From: Bin87 sp965197635
GTDB taxonomy: Bacteria > Chloroflexota > Dehalococcoidia > Lucifugimonadales > UBA3495
Assembly: GCA_965197635.1 (NCBI GenBank)
Contig: OZ240218.1
Span: 682,001-746,000 of the forward strand
Reading direction: 5' to 3'
Length of the DNA: 64,000 nt
The position numbers were made by a program, and so were the translations under genes. Under the pieces are notes generated by a model. The model saw only the letters and a program-made list of their open reading frames with translations. It ran no database searches and was not told where the DNA came from. Shown here piece by piece: positions 33,829 through 42,486 of the stretch (position 1 is its first letter; each line of letters opens with the position of its first letter).

Positions 33829-35796
33829 ATGACTCAAAGTAACGGGACGCAAAACACCGGCGCCTTTGAGGCCCTGCTCCAGGAAGACCGCACCTATCCG
33901 CCGCCGCCCGAGTTCGTCGCCAACGCCAACATTTCCGACCCGGCGGTGTACGAAGAGGCTAACCGCGACCCCGAAGCATTCTGGGCACGCTTCGCCGGCG
34001 AACTGGACTGGTTCAAGCCCTGGGATACCGTCCTGGATTGGTCCGACGCTCCTTTCGCCAAGTGGTTTGTGGGCGGCAAGCTCAACGCTGCTTACAACTG
34101 CATCGACCGCCACCTCAACGGGCCGCGCAAGAACAAGGCCGCCATCATCTGGGAAGGCGAGCCGGGGGACTGGCAGGTCTATACCTACCGCGATCTGTAC
34201 CGCGAGGTCTGCAAATTCGCCAATGGCCTGAAGAGCTTGGGCGTGGAGAAGGGCGACCGGGTAACCCTGTACATGCCCATGGTGCCGGAGCTGGCCATCG
34301 CCATGCTGGCCTGCGCCCGCATCGGCGCGCCCCACAGCATCGTCTTCGGCGGGTTCAGCGCGGAGTCCCTGCGCGACCGCCTTGAGGACTCCCAGTCCAA
34401 GGTGATGATCACCGCCGACGGCGGCTGGCGTCGGGGCAGCATCATCCAGCTCAAGCAGAGCGCCGACGCCTCCATCGAGGGAGACACTCCCGTGGAGAAG
34501 GTGGTCGTGGTCAAGCGCACCGCCCACGATGTCCCCATGGTCGAAGGCCGCGACGTCTGGTGGCATGACCTGGTCGCCGACCAGCCCCTCACCTGCGAGC
34601 CGGAGCAGATGGACAGCGAGGATATGCTCTTCATGCTGTACACCAGCGGCACCACCGGCAAGCCCAAGGGCATCGTCCACACCACCGGCGGCTACATGAC
34701 CGGCACCTACGCCACCAGCAAGTGGATTTTCGACCTCAAAGAGGACGACGTGTACTGGTGCACCGCCGACATCGGCTGGGTAACCGGCCACAGCTACATC
34801 ATCTACGGCCCGCTGGCCAACGGCGCCACCACCGTAATGTACGAAGGCTCCCCCGACTACCCCGACCGGGACCGCTTCTGGGCCATCGTGGAGAAGTACG
34901 CCTGCACCATCTGTTACACCGCGCCCACCGCCATACGCACCTTCATGCGCTGGGGCGAGGAATACCCCAACCGCCGCGATATGTCCTCCCTGCGCCTGCT
35001 GGGTTCCGTGGGCGAACCAATCAACCCGGAGGCCTGGGTCTGGTACTGGCAGCACATCGGCGGCGGACGCTGTCCGGTGGTGGATACCTGGTGGCAGACC
35101 GAGACCGGCTCGGTGATGATTTCGGCCCTGCCCGGCATCACCACGCTCAAGCCCGGCTCGGCCACGCAGCCCTTCCCTGGCATTGACGCGGCCATTCTGG
35201 ACGAACAGGGCAACGAGATCGGCCCCGGCGGTGGCGGCTACCTGGTCATCCGCAAGCCGTGGCCGAGTATGCTGCGCGGCATCTACGGCGATCCCGAGCG
35301 GTTCGTGCAGCAGTACTGGTCCAACTACGAGGGCATCTACTTCACCAGCGACGGCGCCAAGCTGGACGAGGAATCCTACTTCTGGCTGCTGGGGCGGGTG
35401 GACGACGTGATCAACGTGTCGGCCCACCGCATCAGCACCATGGAGGTGGAGTCGGCGCTGGTGGACAACCTGAAGGTGGCCGAGGCCGCCTGCATCGGCC
35501 GCAGCCACGAAGTGAAGGGCCAGGCCATCGTGGCCTTCGTGACGCTCAAGGACCAGGTGGCTGGCTCCGACGACGTGATCGCCGAGTTGAAGCAGCACGT
35601 CGCCGGCAAGATCGGCTCCATGGCCCGCCCCGACGACATCTACTTCGCCGCCGAGCTGCCCAAGACCCGCAGCGGCAAGATCATGCGTCGCCTCCTGCGC
35701 GACGTGGCCGAAGGCCGCGCTCTGGGTGACACGACGACGCTGGCCGACCCGGCGGTGGTGGAGATGCTCAAGGAGCAATACGGGGACGAGGAGTAA
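33829..35796 (+). CDS. acs: AMP-forming acetyl-CoA synthetase
   Basis: The 655-residue protein has the full Acs layout: an N-terminal YEEANRDPEAFWARFAGELDWF segment, the ATP loop LYTSGTTGKPKGIVHTTGGY, the acetate-pocket region TADIGWVTGHSYIIYGPL, VDTWWQTETGS, GRVDDVINVSAHRIST at the hinge, and KTRSGKIMRRLLRDV with the acetylation-site Lys. Length and motifs match genuine acetyl-CoA synthetases. It makes acetyl-CoA from acetate, ATP and CoA. GGAGG precedes ATG 33829. Confidence 0.93.
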   Translation: MTQSNGTQNTGAFEALLQEDRTYPPPPEFVANANISDPAVYEEANRDPEAFWARFAGELDWFKPWDTVLDWSDAPFAKWFVGGKLNAAYNCIDRHLNGPRKNKAAIIWEGEPGDWQVYTYRDLYREVCKFANGLKSLGVEKGDRVTLYMPMVPELAIAMLACARIGAPHSIVFGGFSAESLRDRLEDSQSKVMITADGGWRRGSIIQLKQSADASIEGDTPVEKVVVVKRTAHDVPMVEGRDVWWHDLVADQPLTCEPEQMDSEDMLFMLYTSGTTGKPKGIVHTTGGYMTGTYATSKWIFDLKEDDVYWCTADIGWVTGHSYIIYGPLANGATTVMYEGSPDYPDRDRFWAIVEKYACTICYTAPTAIRTFMRWGEEYPNRRDMSSLRLLGSVGEPINPEAWVWYWQHIGGGRCPVVDTWWQTETGSVMISALPGITTLKPGSATQPFPGIDAAILDEQGNEIGPGGGGYLVIRKPWPSMLRGIYGDPERFVQQYWSNYEGIYFTSDGAKLDEESYFWLLGRVDDVINVSAHRISTMEVESALVDNLKVAEAACIGRSHEVKGQAIVAFVTLKDQVAGSDDVIAELKQHVAGKIGSMARPDDIYFAAELPKTRSGKIMRRLLRDVAEGRALGDTTTLADPAVVEMLKEQYGDEE

Positions 35797-35816
35797 TCAC
35801 CAACGCCGGCGCGCTC

Positions 35817-35864
35817 GCCAACCCCGCCGGACAAAGGCTTTTGACGTAACCCGGCGGGGTTGGC
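35817..35864. promoter_or_regulatory. long perfect inverted repeat between acs and the ImmA toxin-antitoxin pair
   Basis: GCCAACCCCGCCGG and its exact reverse complement are separated by 20 bases. The spot is 20 bases after acs and 27 before the HTH gene at 35892. It can be a terminator without a T-run or a binding site for the HTH protein. Confidence 0.5.
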
Positions 35865-35891
35865 TAATATCGCGCCAGGGTGGTGTGAACC

Positions 35892-37058
35892 ATGACCAGC
35901 CGACGCGAGCTACTACAATTGCAGCCCGACGTACTGCGCTGGGCGCGGGAACGCGCTGACCTTACCACCGACGCCCTGGCGCACAAAGTCGGCCTGAAAA
36001 CCGAGCGGGTGCTGGATTGGGAAGACTCCGGCAAAATCAGTATGTCCCAAGCGGAACGGCTAGCCCATGCTACGCATACCCCCTTGGGCTATCTGTTCCG
36101 AACCTGGCCACCCATTGAACCGATTCCCATCCAGGACTTTCGGACTCGCGCCAATGCGTTACCGGAGCAGCCCAGCCCCGACCTGCTGGAAACGATCTAT
36201 ACGATGCAGCGTCGCCAGGACTGGATGCGCGAGGAATTGATTGATACTGGCGCCGAACCGCTGGAGTTCGTAGGCTCCTATCATCCCAACGGCAATTACG
36301 GAGCGGTGGCCGACGCAATGCGCGACGCGCTGCTACTTGCCGATGACTGGGCTGCGTCGTTGCCTACCTCGTCGGATACCCTCGGACTTCTGAGGGATAA
36401 TGCTGAAACTGCGGGCATACTGGTGGTTTTCAATGGTGTAGTCGGCAATAACACAAGCCGCGCGCTCAACCCTGACGAATTCCAGGGGTTCGCTCTAGTG
36501 GACGAGTACGCTCCACTCGTCTTTGTGAACAACGCCGACTTCAAGGCAGCCCAGATGTTCACATTGGCCCATGAACTGGCGCATCTGTTCATCGGTGAGG
36601 AAGGCGTTTCCACTCTTGAGTCGCTCCTACCTTCCGAGCACGACGTAGAGCAGCTATGCAACAAAATAGCGGCGGAGTTTCTGATACCAGAAGCCGACTT
36701 CCGCACGTTTTGGTCCCTCGCTAGGCAATCCCAAGACCCTTACCAGCAAACAGCGAGACACTTCAAAGTCAGCAGGATTGTGGCCGCTCGCAGGGCTCTT
36801 GACCTGGAATTGATTGATATGGATGCCTTTTTTGTCTTTTATAATGACAACAAAGCGCAAGGACACCGAAGCCGGCAGACAACGGACGGTGGCAATTTCT
36901 GGAATACCCAACGCTGGCGCATTGGCCCTCGATTTGCGGCAGCCGTAGCCCGCGCCGTAAAAGCGGGGCGTTTGCCCTATCGCGAAGCCTATGCTCTCAC
37001 CGGATTGAGTGGCACTACCTTTGCAAATATGCCCGAAAAGATGGGTATTCGGCTATGA
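35892..37058 (+). CDS. XRE-family regulator with ImmA/IrrE metallopeptidase domain (antitoxin-like)
   Basis: The 388-residue protein has an N-terminal helix-turn-helix (about 10-65: LTTDALAHKVGLKTERVLDWE) and an ImmA/IrrE domain with HExxH in TLAHELAHLFIG and Glu in NKIAAEFLIPEADF. Its stop overlaps the DUF4411 gene start (ATGA). XRE-ImmA plus DUF4411 is a recurring toxin-antitoxin-like pair. The peptidase could degrade its own repressor domain or another regulator. Confidence 0.87.
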   Translation: MTSRRELLQLQPDVLRWARERADLTTDALAHKVGLKTERVLDWEDSGKISMSQAERLAHATHTPLGYLFRTWPPIEPIPIQDFRTRANALPEQPSPDLLETIYTMQRRQDWMREELIDTGAEPLEFVGSYHPNGNYGAVADAMRDALLLADDWAASLPTSSDTLGLLRDNAETAGILVVFNGVVGNNTSRALNPDEFQGFALVDEYAPLVFVNNADFKAAQMFTLAHELAHLFIGEEGVSTLESLLPSEHDVEQLCNKIAAEFLIPEADFRTFWSLARQSQDPYQQTARHFKVSRIVAARRALDLELIDMDAFFVFYNDNKAQGHRSRQTTDGGNFWNTQRWRIGPRFAAAVARAVKAGRLPYREAYALTGLSGTTFANMPEKMGIRL

Positions 37059-37570
37059 CGAATCGCGGTCAGATTCGGTACTTGCCAGATGCTGATGTCC
37101 TGATGACGGCGTACCATCACTATTATGCTCCGGCGTTGTGTCCCGGCTTTTGGGATTGCTTGGCACATCACATTGCAGCCGGGCGTCTATTGCTTGTCGA
37201 CCGGGTGGATAATGAGGTACTCAGCCCACCGGAATTGGTCCAATGGGTTGACCAAATCCCGGATACTGCGTATGTTCCAACGGATTCGCAGGCCGTTGCC
37301 AATGCCTACCGGCAGTTGATGGATTGGGTACAGGAAAATCCCCAATTCAACATAGCTGCTCGGACCGAGTTCGCCAGAGCGGCCGACGGATGGCTTGCCG
37401 CTTACGCCATGACAAATGACGCAGTCGTCGTCACTAACGAGGTATCCGCCCCGGATGCGAAGCGCAAGGTGCCGCTACCCGACCTCTGCCAGCAGTTTAA
37501 CATCCGCTGCATCAATACCTTTGATATGTTGCGCGAGCTTGGCGTTCGCTTTGACTGGAGGCAGCCCTGA
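37055..37570 (+). CDS. DUF4411 PIN-like toxin
   Basis: The 171-residue protein has IRYLPDADVLMTAYHHYY with a catalytic-type Asp near the start, CPGFWDCLAHHIAAGRLLLVDRVDNEV, DGWLAAYAMTNDAVVVTNE, and KRKVPLPDLCQQFNIRCI. These match the DUF4411 family, a PIN-domain ribonuclease group. It is coupled to the XRE-ImmA gene, which would be its antitoxin. Confidence 0.85.
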   Translation: MTNRGQIRYLPDADVLMTAYHHYYAPALCPGFWDCLAHHIAAGRLLLVDRVDNEVLSPPELVQWVDQIPDTAYVPTDSQAVANAYRQLMDWVQENPQFNIAARTEFARAADGWLAAYAMTNDAVVVTNEVSAPDAKRKVPLPDLCQQFNIRCINTFDMLRELGVRFDWRQP

Positions 37571-37597
37571 TACCGTCGCCCAACGGCAGCTTTGTAT

Positions 37598-37666
37598 CTA
37601 TCCACGCTCTCCCAAAAACTCCCGCATCTGCTCGACGCACCATTCGGAGTAGATGACGTTCACCGA
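37598..37666 (-). pseudogene. 3' remnant of an alpha/beta hydrolase gene
   Basis: Read on the minus strand, the 69 bases give VNVIYSEWCVEQMREFLGERG followed by a stop. This differs in a few residues from the last 22 residues of the intact hydrolase at 38450-39262 (VNVIYPEWCVERMRLFLGERG). The rest of this paralogue is missing; the DUF4411 toxin gene ends 28 bases away. Confidence 0.85.
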
Positions 37667-37700
37667 GGAGTAAATCAACCAGCCTGTAACCAGTGACTAG

Positions 37701-37728
37701 GCCCCCTTCCACTACGGACGGGGGCTTT
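37701..37728 (+). terminator. possible terminator after the DUF4411 gene
   Basis: GCCCCC, 13-base loop, GGGGGC, then TTT. A short GC stem with a poor T-run; weak call. Confidence 0.35.
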
Positions 37729-37773
37729 GATATTGGGTTACTGACTGATGCTTTATCAGCCGCCCGGAACAGC

Positions 37774-38334
37774 CTAACGGTAGGCAAAAATGTCCGACAC
37801 CGGGCAGGCAAATCCCGGCAACACCGGCTCACACGTCAGCGTATCGTTTACGCTGAAACGCAGGATCGTCCCGTCATCGCGGTGGGTTGCTATTTCCTGT
37901 GTGGCAATGTACGCGACCACGACCAACCGCACGCCGGCCTCCAGCCACATTCGAGCGCGCGCATCAGCCGCCGTGCCTGAATAGCCGGGCGAAATGACCT
38001 CCAGCACCAGATCGGGAACCACTCCGAAAACGTAACCACGGTCTGGTATGGGCGCGCTGATCCGTTCCAAACTTATTACGTTGAAGTCGGCGGCCCGAAC
38101 GGTGTCGGGACCTCTCTCAATGTAGATCCCTGTTTCCGTCCCGTAGATAAATGGCAAGTTGTTTTCTTCTATGAAATGGCCAAAGCGCATTCCAAGTCGC
38201 GCAGTGACAACACCATGCGAAAAACCTGGTGGCGGCATTTCTATCAGTTCCCCACGGACCAGTTCGTACTTCTTGCCGTCGTCCGGCATCGCCAGCAGGT
38301 CATCGGCGGTTAGCAATTTTCGAGCAGTAGTCAT
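37774..38334 (-). CDS. Uma2-family (DUF820) nuclease-like protein
   Basis: ATG 38334 starts TTARKLLTADDLLAMPDDGK, the usual Uma2 N-terminus, so the longer frame is rejected. The 186 residues show YELVRGELIEMPPPG, FGHFIEENN, RAADFNVISLERI, PDLVLEVISPGYSGTAADAR and the downstream beta strands: the D...ExK-like core of the family. Here the residue at the classical Lys position is not Lys (EVISP), as in many Uma2 proteins. Function unknown. Confidence 0.85.
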   Translation of the reverse strand: MTTARKLLTADDLLAMPDDGKKYELVRGELIEMPPPGFSHGVVTARLGMRFGHFIEENNLPFIYGTETGIYIERGPDTVRAADFNVISLERISAPIPDRGYVFGVVPDLVLEVISPGYSGTAADARARMWLEAGVRLVVVAYIATQEIATHRDDGTILRFSVNDTLTCEPVLPGFACPVSDIFAYR

Positions 38335-38449
38335 TCGCGACCTCACACCAGGCACGGCGCTCCGGTTCATGCCGGCCTGTGGATATAGTATAGGGTGATC
38401 GAGTTGTGTGCCACGACGGGTCGGGAGATTCGTCGATGGCCGTCGCTCA

Positions 38450-39262
38450 TCACCCCCGCTCCCCCAGGAACAGCCGCATCCGCTCTACGCACCACTCCGG
38501 GTAGATTACGTTCACGCCGTGGCCCAGGCCGGGCCATACGTCCAAGCGGCTGTTGGGGATTTCCGAGGCCATGAATTCCTGCTGATCCATGCTGGTGGTC
38601 ATCGACTCGTCTCCCGTGAGCAGCAGGGTGGGCACGGTGATGTTCTTCAGGTGGGGGCCGAAGTCCAGGCTGTCCAGGTAGCTGTGCAGGGCTTGACCAA
38701 TCTCCGCCGGAGTCTTGTCCATCTCGGCGATGTACCAGTCCTTCAGGCCCTCGGCGGCGTGGCGCATGTCCAGCCGGAAGTTGATGGTCGCCGCGCTCCA
38801 CGCGCCGATGCCGCCTTGCTCCATGGTCGCCAGCCAGCTGCCGCCGGGCGTCGCGCTCTCCCGTCGCGTCAGCCGGCACGGCGAGTTGCACAGCACCAGC
38901 GCACGGCAACGGTCCGGGTAGTCGTGGGCGAACTGCATCCCCATGATGCCGCCGAAGGATTCGCCCACGTACACGACCTTATCCGCGCCGGCGTCGTCCA
39001 GGATGGCCAGCAAGTCGGCCATCAGGGTGTCCAGCGTGGGCTCGTAGCGGGCCGGGTCGATGGTTGACTGTCCCATCCCGCGCATATCGGGTCGGATCAC
39101 GCGATACTCCCGGCTGAGCAGCGGCGGCCAGTTGTACCAGAATTGTCCGTTGCGGGAAAAGCCGTGTTGCAACACCACGGCGTCGGGCGCGCGTCGCCAG
39201 GGATCGGTGAAATCGTCCAGGTAGTAGTGCAGTTGGGCGTCGCCGCGCTGGATCGTGGGCAT
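38450..39262 (-). CDS. alpha/beta hydrolase
   Basis: ATG 39262 has GGAGG seven bases upstream. The 270-residue protein has the fold blocks VVLQHGFSRNGQFWYNW (oxyanion region), RVIRPDMRGMGQS, the nucleophile elbow VGESFGG, LTGDESMT (acid) and GLGHGVN (catalytic His). Likely a soluble esterase or lactonase; the substrate is unknown. A truncated paralogue lies at 37598-37666. Confidence 0.88.
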   Translation of the reverse strand: MPTIQRGDAQLHYYLDDFTDPWRRAPDAVVLQHGFSRNGQFWYNWPPLLSREYRVIRPDMRGMGQSTIDPARYEPTLDTLMADLLAILDDAGADKVVYVGESFGGIMGMQFAHDYPDRCRALVLCNSPCRLTRRESATPGGSWLATMEQGGIGAWSAATINFRLDMRHAAEGLKDWYIAEMDKTPAEIGQALHSYLDSLDFGPHLKNITVPTLLLTGDESMTTSMDQQEFMASEIPNSRLDVWPGLGHGVNVIYPEWCVERMRLFLGERG

Positions 39263-39384
39263 TGCGTCCTCCGTGTGATGGCCGGCCTCCCGGATTGCGG
39301 TTTTCGGTGATATACCATACCCTTGCGGCGGCGGCAAACCGGCGCGACGCCGGCAAGCCGCAAGCAACCGGAGGAACCGGGAAT

Positions 39385-40515
39385 ATGACCGGAACGCTTG
39401 GAACTACGCCCCTGCCGCACTCGGAAATCCAGGGACGGCTGGACCGATTGCTGGAGGAAGTTCAGGAAGCGGGCGAACGGCAGGTTGGGTATCCGACGAA
39501 CCAGAACTTCGATTTCTCGGCGTTGTTGCCTTTCCTGGACTACTCGCTCAACAACGTCGGCGATCCATTTCATGCCAGCAACTACAAGAGCAACACTCAC
39601 GCCTTTGAGCGGGAGGTAATCAACCGATTCGCGGGGCTGCTGCGGATCACGCCCGAGGAAGCCTGGGGTTACGTCACGTCAGGCGGGACGGAAGGCAATA
39701 TGTACGGGCTGTATCTGGCCCGCGAGTTGTTCCCGAACGCGATCTTCTACTTCTCCGAGGAGACACATTACAGCGTGCTGAAAAACGTGCGGGTCCTGAA
39801 CGTCCGGTACATCATGATAAAGCGGCAGGAGAACGGGGAGATCGACTACGACGACCTGTATGACATGGTGCGGGTGCATCGGGACGTACCGGCCGTAATC
39901 ATGGCGACCATTGGGACGACAATGCGCGGCGGGGTGGACGACATCGCACGAATACGGGCCATGCTCAGCGATCTGGCGGTGACGAACTCGTACATCCACG
40001 CCGACGCCGCTCTGAGCGGCATGATCCTGCCTTTTGTCGACGACCCGCAGCCTTTTGGTTTTGACGCGGGCGTGGACAGCGTGTCGGTGAGCGGGCACAA
40101 ACTGATCGGCGCGCCGTTGCCGTGCGGCGTGGTGCTGACCAAGCGAGCCCACGTGGAACGAGTCGGACGCGCCATCGAGTTGGTGGGGGTGCAGGATACC
40201 ACGCTATCAGGCTCACGCAGCGCGATGGGGCCTCTGATGATGTGGTATGCCTTTGCGCAGTACGGTGAAGAGGGGTTCCGCAAGCTGGTGGCCGGAATGT
40301 TGGACACCGCAGAGTACGCAGTGGGACAGTTCAACGAGCGTGGGATTCCGGCGTGGCGGCACCGGAACTCGGTTACGGTGGTGTTCCCGCGTCCGCCTGA
40401 TGATGTGATCCGCAAATGGCAGATAGCGCCGGAGGGCAATATTGCGCACATCATCACCATGCCTCACGTCTCGCGGCAGATGATTGACGAACTGGTCGCC
40501 GACTGCGCCGGATGA
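39385..40515 (+). CDS. hdc: PLP-dependent histidine decarboxylase-like enzyme
   Basis: ATG 39385 with GGAGGA upstream is preferred. The 376-residue group II decarboxylase has YVTSGGTEGNMYGLYLAREL, the cofactor-ring Asp block YIHADAALSGMILPF, and the Schiff-base Lys in SVSVSGHKLIGAPLPCGVVL. That last block and the length are characteristic of bacterial PLP-type histidine decarboxylases, which form histamine. Serine or another amino acid as substrate cannot be excluded. An ACT-domain protein follows 13 bases later. Confidence 0.82.
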   Translation: MTGTLGTTPLPHSEIQGRLDRLLEEVQEAGERQVGYPTNQNFDFSALLPFLDYSLNNVGDPFHASNYKSNTHAFEREVINRFAGLLRITPEEAWGYVTSGGTEGNMYGLYLARELFPNAIFYFSEETHYSVLKNVRVLNVRYIMIKRQENGEIDYDDLYDMVRVHRDVPAVIMATIGTTMRGGVDDIARIRAMLSDLAVTNSYIHADAALSGMILPFVDDPQPFGFDAGVDSVSVSGHKLIGAPLPCGVVLTKRAHVERVGRAIELVGVQDTTLSGSRSAMGPLMMWYAFAQYGEEGFRKLVAGMLDTAEYAVGQFNERGIPAWRHRNSVTVVFPRPPDDVIRKWQIAPEGNIAHIITMPHVSRQMIDELVADCAG

Positions 40516-40528
40516 GGAGCATTCTCGA

Positions 40529-40939
40529 ATGAACAGGTCGAACCTGATAAACCGTATCGTAATCATGGCGGAGGACGAGGTGGGCGTAATCGCCGACGTG
40601 ACGGGAGTCCTGGCCGACGAAGGCATCAACCTGGAGTCCATCAACACCGAAAGCAGCGGCGGACGGGGTGCAATCATTATCACCGTGGACAACTACGACC
40701 ACGCGCTGTACGTGCTGAACCAGGCCGGTTTCAAGGCCGTCGGCGACGACGCCCTGGTGATCCGGCTGCCCGACGAACCGGGCGCGTTGGCCGGCGTAGC
40801 GGACCGCTTGAAGCGGGCGGGTGTCAATATCCAGAGTATGCATATCCTTAACCGACAGGATGGGCACGCCATGATCGCCCTGAAGACGGATGACCGGGCC
40901 CTGGCCAGCGACGCCATCGGCAGCGACGCCATCGTCTAG
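40529..40939 (+). CDS. tandem ACT-domain protein
   Basis: ATG 40529 with GAGGAG upstream. The 136 residues contain two ACT domains: NRIVIMAEDEVGVIADVTGV...LESINTES (about 6-70) and LVIRLPDEPGALAGVADRLKRAGVNIQSM (about 73-130). ACT domains bind amino acids allosterically. Directly after the histidine decarboxylase gene, it may sense histidine or another amino acid and regulate that enzyme. Confidence 0.85.
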   Translation: MNRSNLINRIVIMAEDEVGVIADVTGVLADEGINLESINTESSGGRGAIIITVDNYDHALYVLNQAGFKAVGDDALVIRLPDEPGALAGVADRLKRAGVNIQSMHILNRQDGHAMIALKTDDRALASDAIGSDAIV

Positions 40940-40984
40940 CCCAAACCCGCCGGCCTTGAACAATCGACGCACGGAGGAATCCTT

Positions 40985-42439
40985 ATGCCAGCGCGCACGG
41001 GAGCCGAGTACATCGCCGGCCTGCGAGATCGGGCTGCCGACATCTACATCGGCGGGCAGAAGGTCAAGGACGTAACAACCCATCCGGCCTTCGCCGGCGG
41101 CCTGCGCACGGTGGCCGGCCTGCTTGACATGCAGCATGACCCGGCCCTCCGTGACGAGATGGTCTATGAGTCGCCGTCCACCGGCGACCCGGTTGGGTTG
41201 TCCTTCATCATGCCCCGCAACGGCGACGACCTGAAACGGCGGCGCAAGATGATGTCCAACTGGGCGCTGGCCTCCTGCGGCATGATGGGGCGCACCCCCG
41301 ACTTCCTCAACGTGGCGGTGATGTCCATGGCCGCCGCCGCCGACTACTCTGCACAAAACCGACCGGAATTCGGGCAGAATATCTTCAACTACTATGAATA
41401 CATCCGCGAAAATGACATCGTGATGACCCACACGCTGGTCAACCTGCAACGCAGCCGCTCCGTTGGTCAGACGCCCTTTGACGACCGCACCGAGGTGGCT
41501 CTGTCGGTGGTCAAGGAAACCGAGGCGGGCATCGTGGTGCGCGGCGCGAGGGTGCTGGCGACGCTGGGGCCGCTGTCCGACGAAATCGCCGTCTATCCGG
41601 CGCGCACTCGTCGAGTGCCGTCCGGCGAGGAGGGCAAGTACGCTTTTGGTTTCTCCATCCCCTGCAACACCGACGGCCTCAAGTTCCAGTGCCGCGATAC
41701 CGTTGACCTGGGACGTTCCCATTTTGACCATCCCGCCGGCAGCCGCTTTGAAGAGATGGATGCCATCGTGTTCTTCGACGACGTGTTGGTGCCCTGGGAG
41801 CGCGTCTTCCTCTACAACGACGTTACCTTGTGCAACCAGTGGGGCGAACGCACCAACCGCAACTCCCACACCGGCCACCAGGTCGTCACCAAGAACGTGG
41901 TCAAGTGCGAGTTCATGCTGGGGCTGGCCTCGCTGATGGTGGACACCCTGGGTTCCGGCGACCTGCCGCAGACCCAGCACCTTATCGCGGAGTTGATTGA
42001 AAACCTGGAGATCACCAAGGCGTTGCTGGCGGCATCGGAAGCCCAAGCGTCCGTTGACGAGTGGGGCATCTTCTGTCCCGACTACCGCCCGCTGCTGGTG
42101 GCCCGCAAGCAGATGATAACCATGTACCCGCGCATGACCGAAATCCTGCACCTGCTGGGTTCCAGCAGCCTGATGGCCCTGCCGGCGGAGGCTGATCTCA
42201 ACGGCCCGTTGGCCGAGGACATCCACCGTTACATGGACACCGACACGGCCACCGCCGAGGAACGCATCCACCTATTCCGGCTGGCGTGGGACGTTTCGTG
42301 CAGCGCGTTCGGGGGCCGGCAGACGCTCTATGAGCGCTACTTCGGCGGCGACGCAGCCCGGAACGCCGCGTTGCTGTACCAGATTTACGACCGGAGCGCG
42401 TCGCAAAATATGGTGCGGGAATTCCTGTCGTTGGAATGA
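40985..42439 (+). CDS. 4-hydroxyphenylacetate 3-hydroxylase (HpaB) family FAD monooxygenase
   Basis: The 484-residue protein begins TGAEYIAGLRDRAADIYIGG and has WALASCGMMGRTPDFLNVAVMS, DIVMTHTLVNLQ, the FAD-region DAIVFFDDVLVPWERVFLY, and NRNSHTGHQVVTKNVVKCEFMLG. These are the HpaB family hallmarks. The reductase partner HpaC is not in the window. The family also includes 4-hydroxybutyryl-CoA dehydratase and chlorophenol hydroxylases, but those dehydratases carry Fe-S cysteines not seen here. Substrate probably aromatic. Confidence 0.87.
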   Translation: MPARTGAEYIAGLRDRAADIYIGGQKVKDVTTHPAFAGGLRTVAGLLDMQHDPALRDEMVYESPSTGDPVGLSFIMPRNGDDLKRRRKMMSNWALASCGMMGRTPDFLNVAVMSMAAAADYSAQNRPEFGQNIFNYYEYIRENDIVMTHTLVNLQRSRSVGQTPFDDRTEVALSVVKETEAGIVVRGARVLATLGPLSDEIAVYPARTRRVPSGEEGKYAFGFSIPCNTDGLKFQCRDTVDLGRSHFDHPAGSRFEEMDAIVFFDDVLVPWERVFLYNDVTLCNQWGERTNRNSHTGHQVVTKNVVKCEFMLGLASLMVDTLGSGDLPQTQHLIAELIENLEITKALLAASEAQASVDEWGIFCPDYRPLLVARKQMITMYPRMTEILHLLGSSSLMALPAEADLNGPLAEDIHRYMDTDTATAEERIHLFRLAWDVSCSAFGGRQTLYERYFGGDAARNAALLYQIYDRSASQNMVREFLSLE

Positions 42440-42486
42440 GTTCGAGGGAATGAAACTTGGGGAATGACCGCCGAGGAGTGGCCGAT

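Noticed and set aside
33775..35778. 667-codon minus-strand open frame
   Set aside because: Antisense of the acetyl-CoA synthetase gene, a product of high-GC codon use; no family motif.
40454..42271. 605-codon minus-strand open frame
   Set aside because: Antisense of the HpaB-like and ACT genes; composition of a shadow frame (His, Val, Gly, Gln rich) and no motif.
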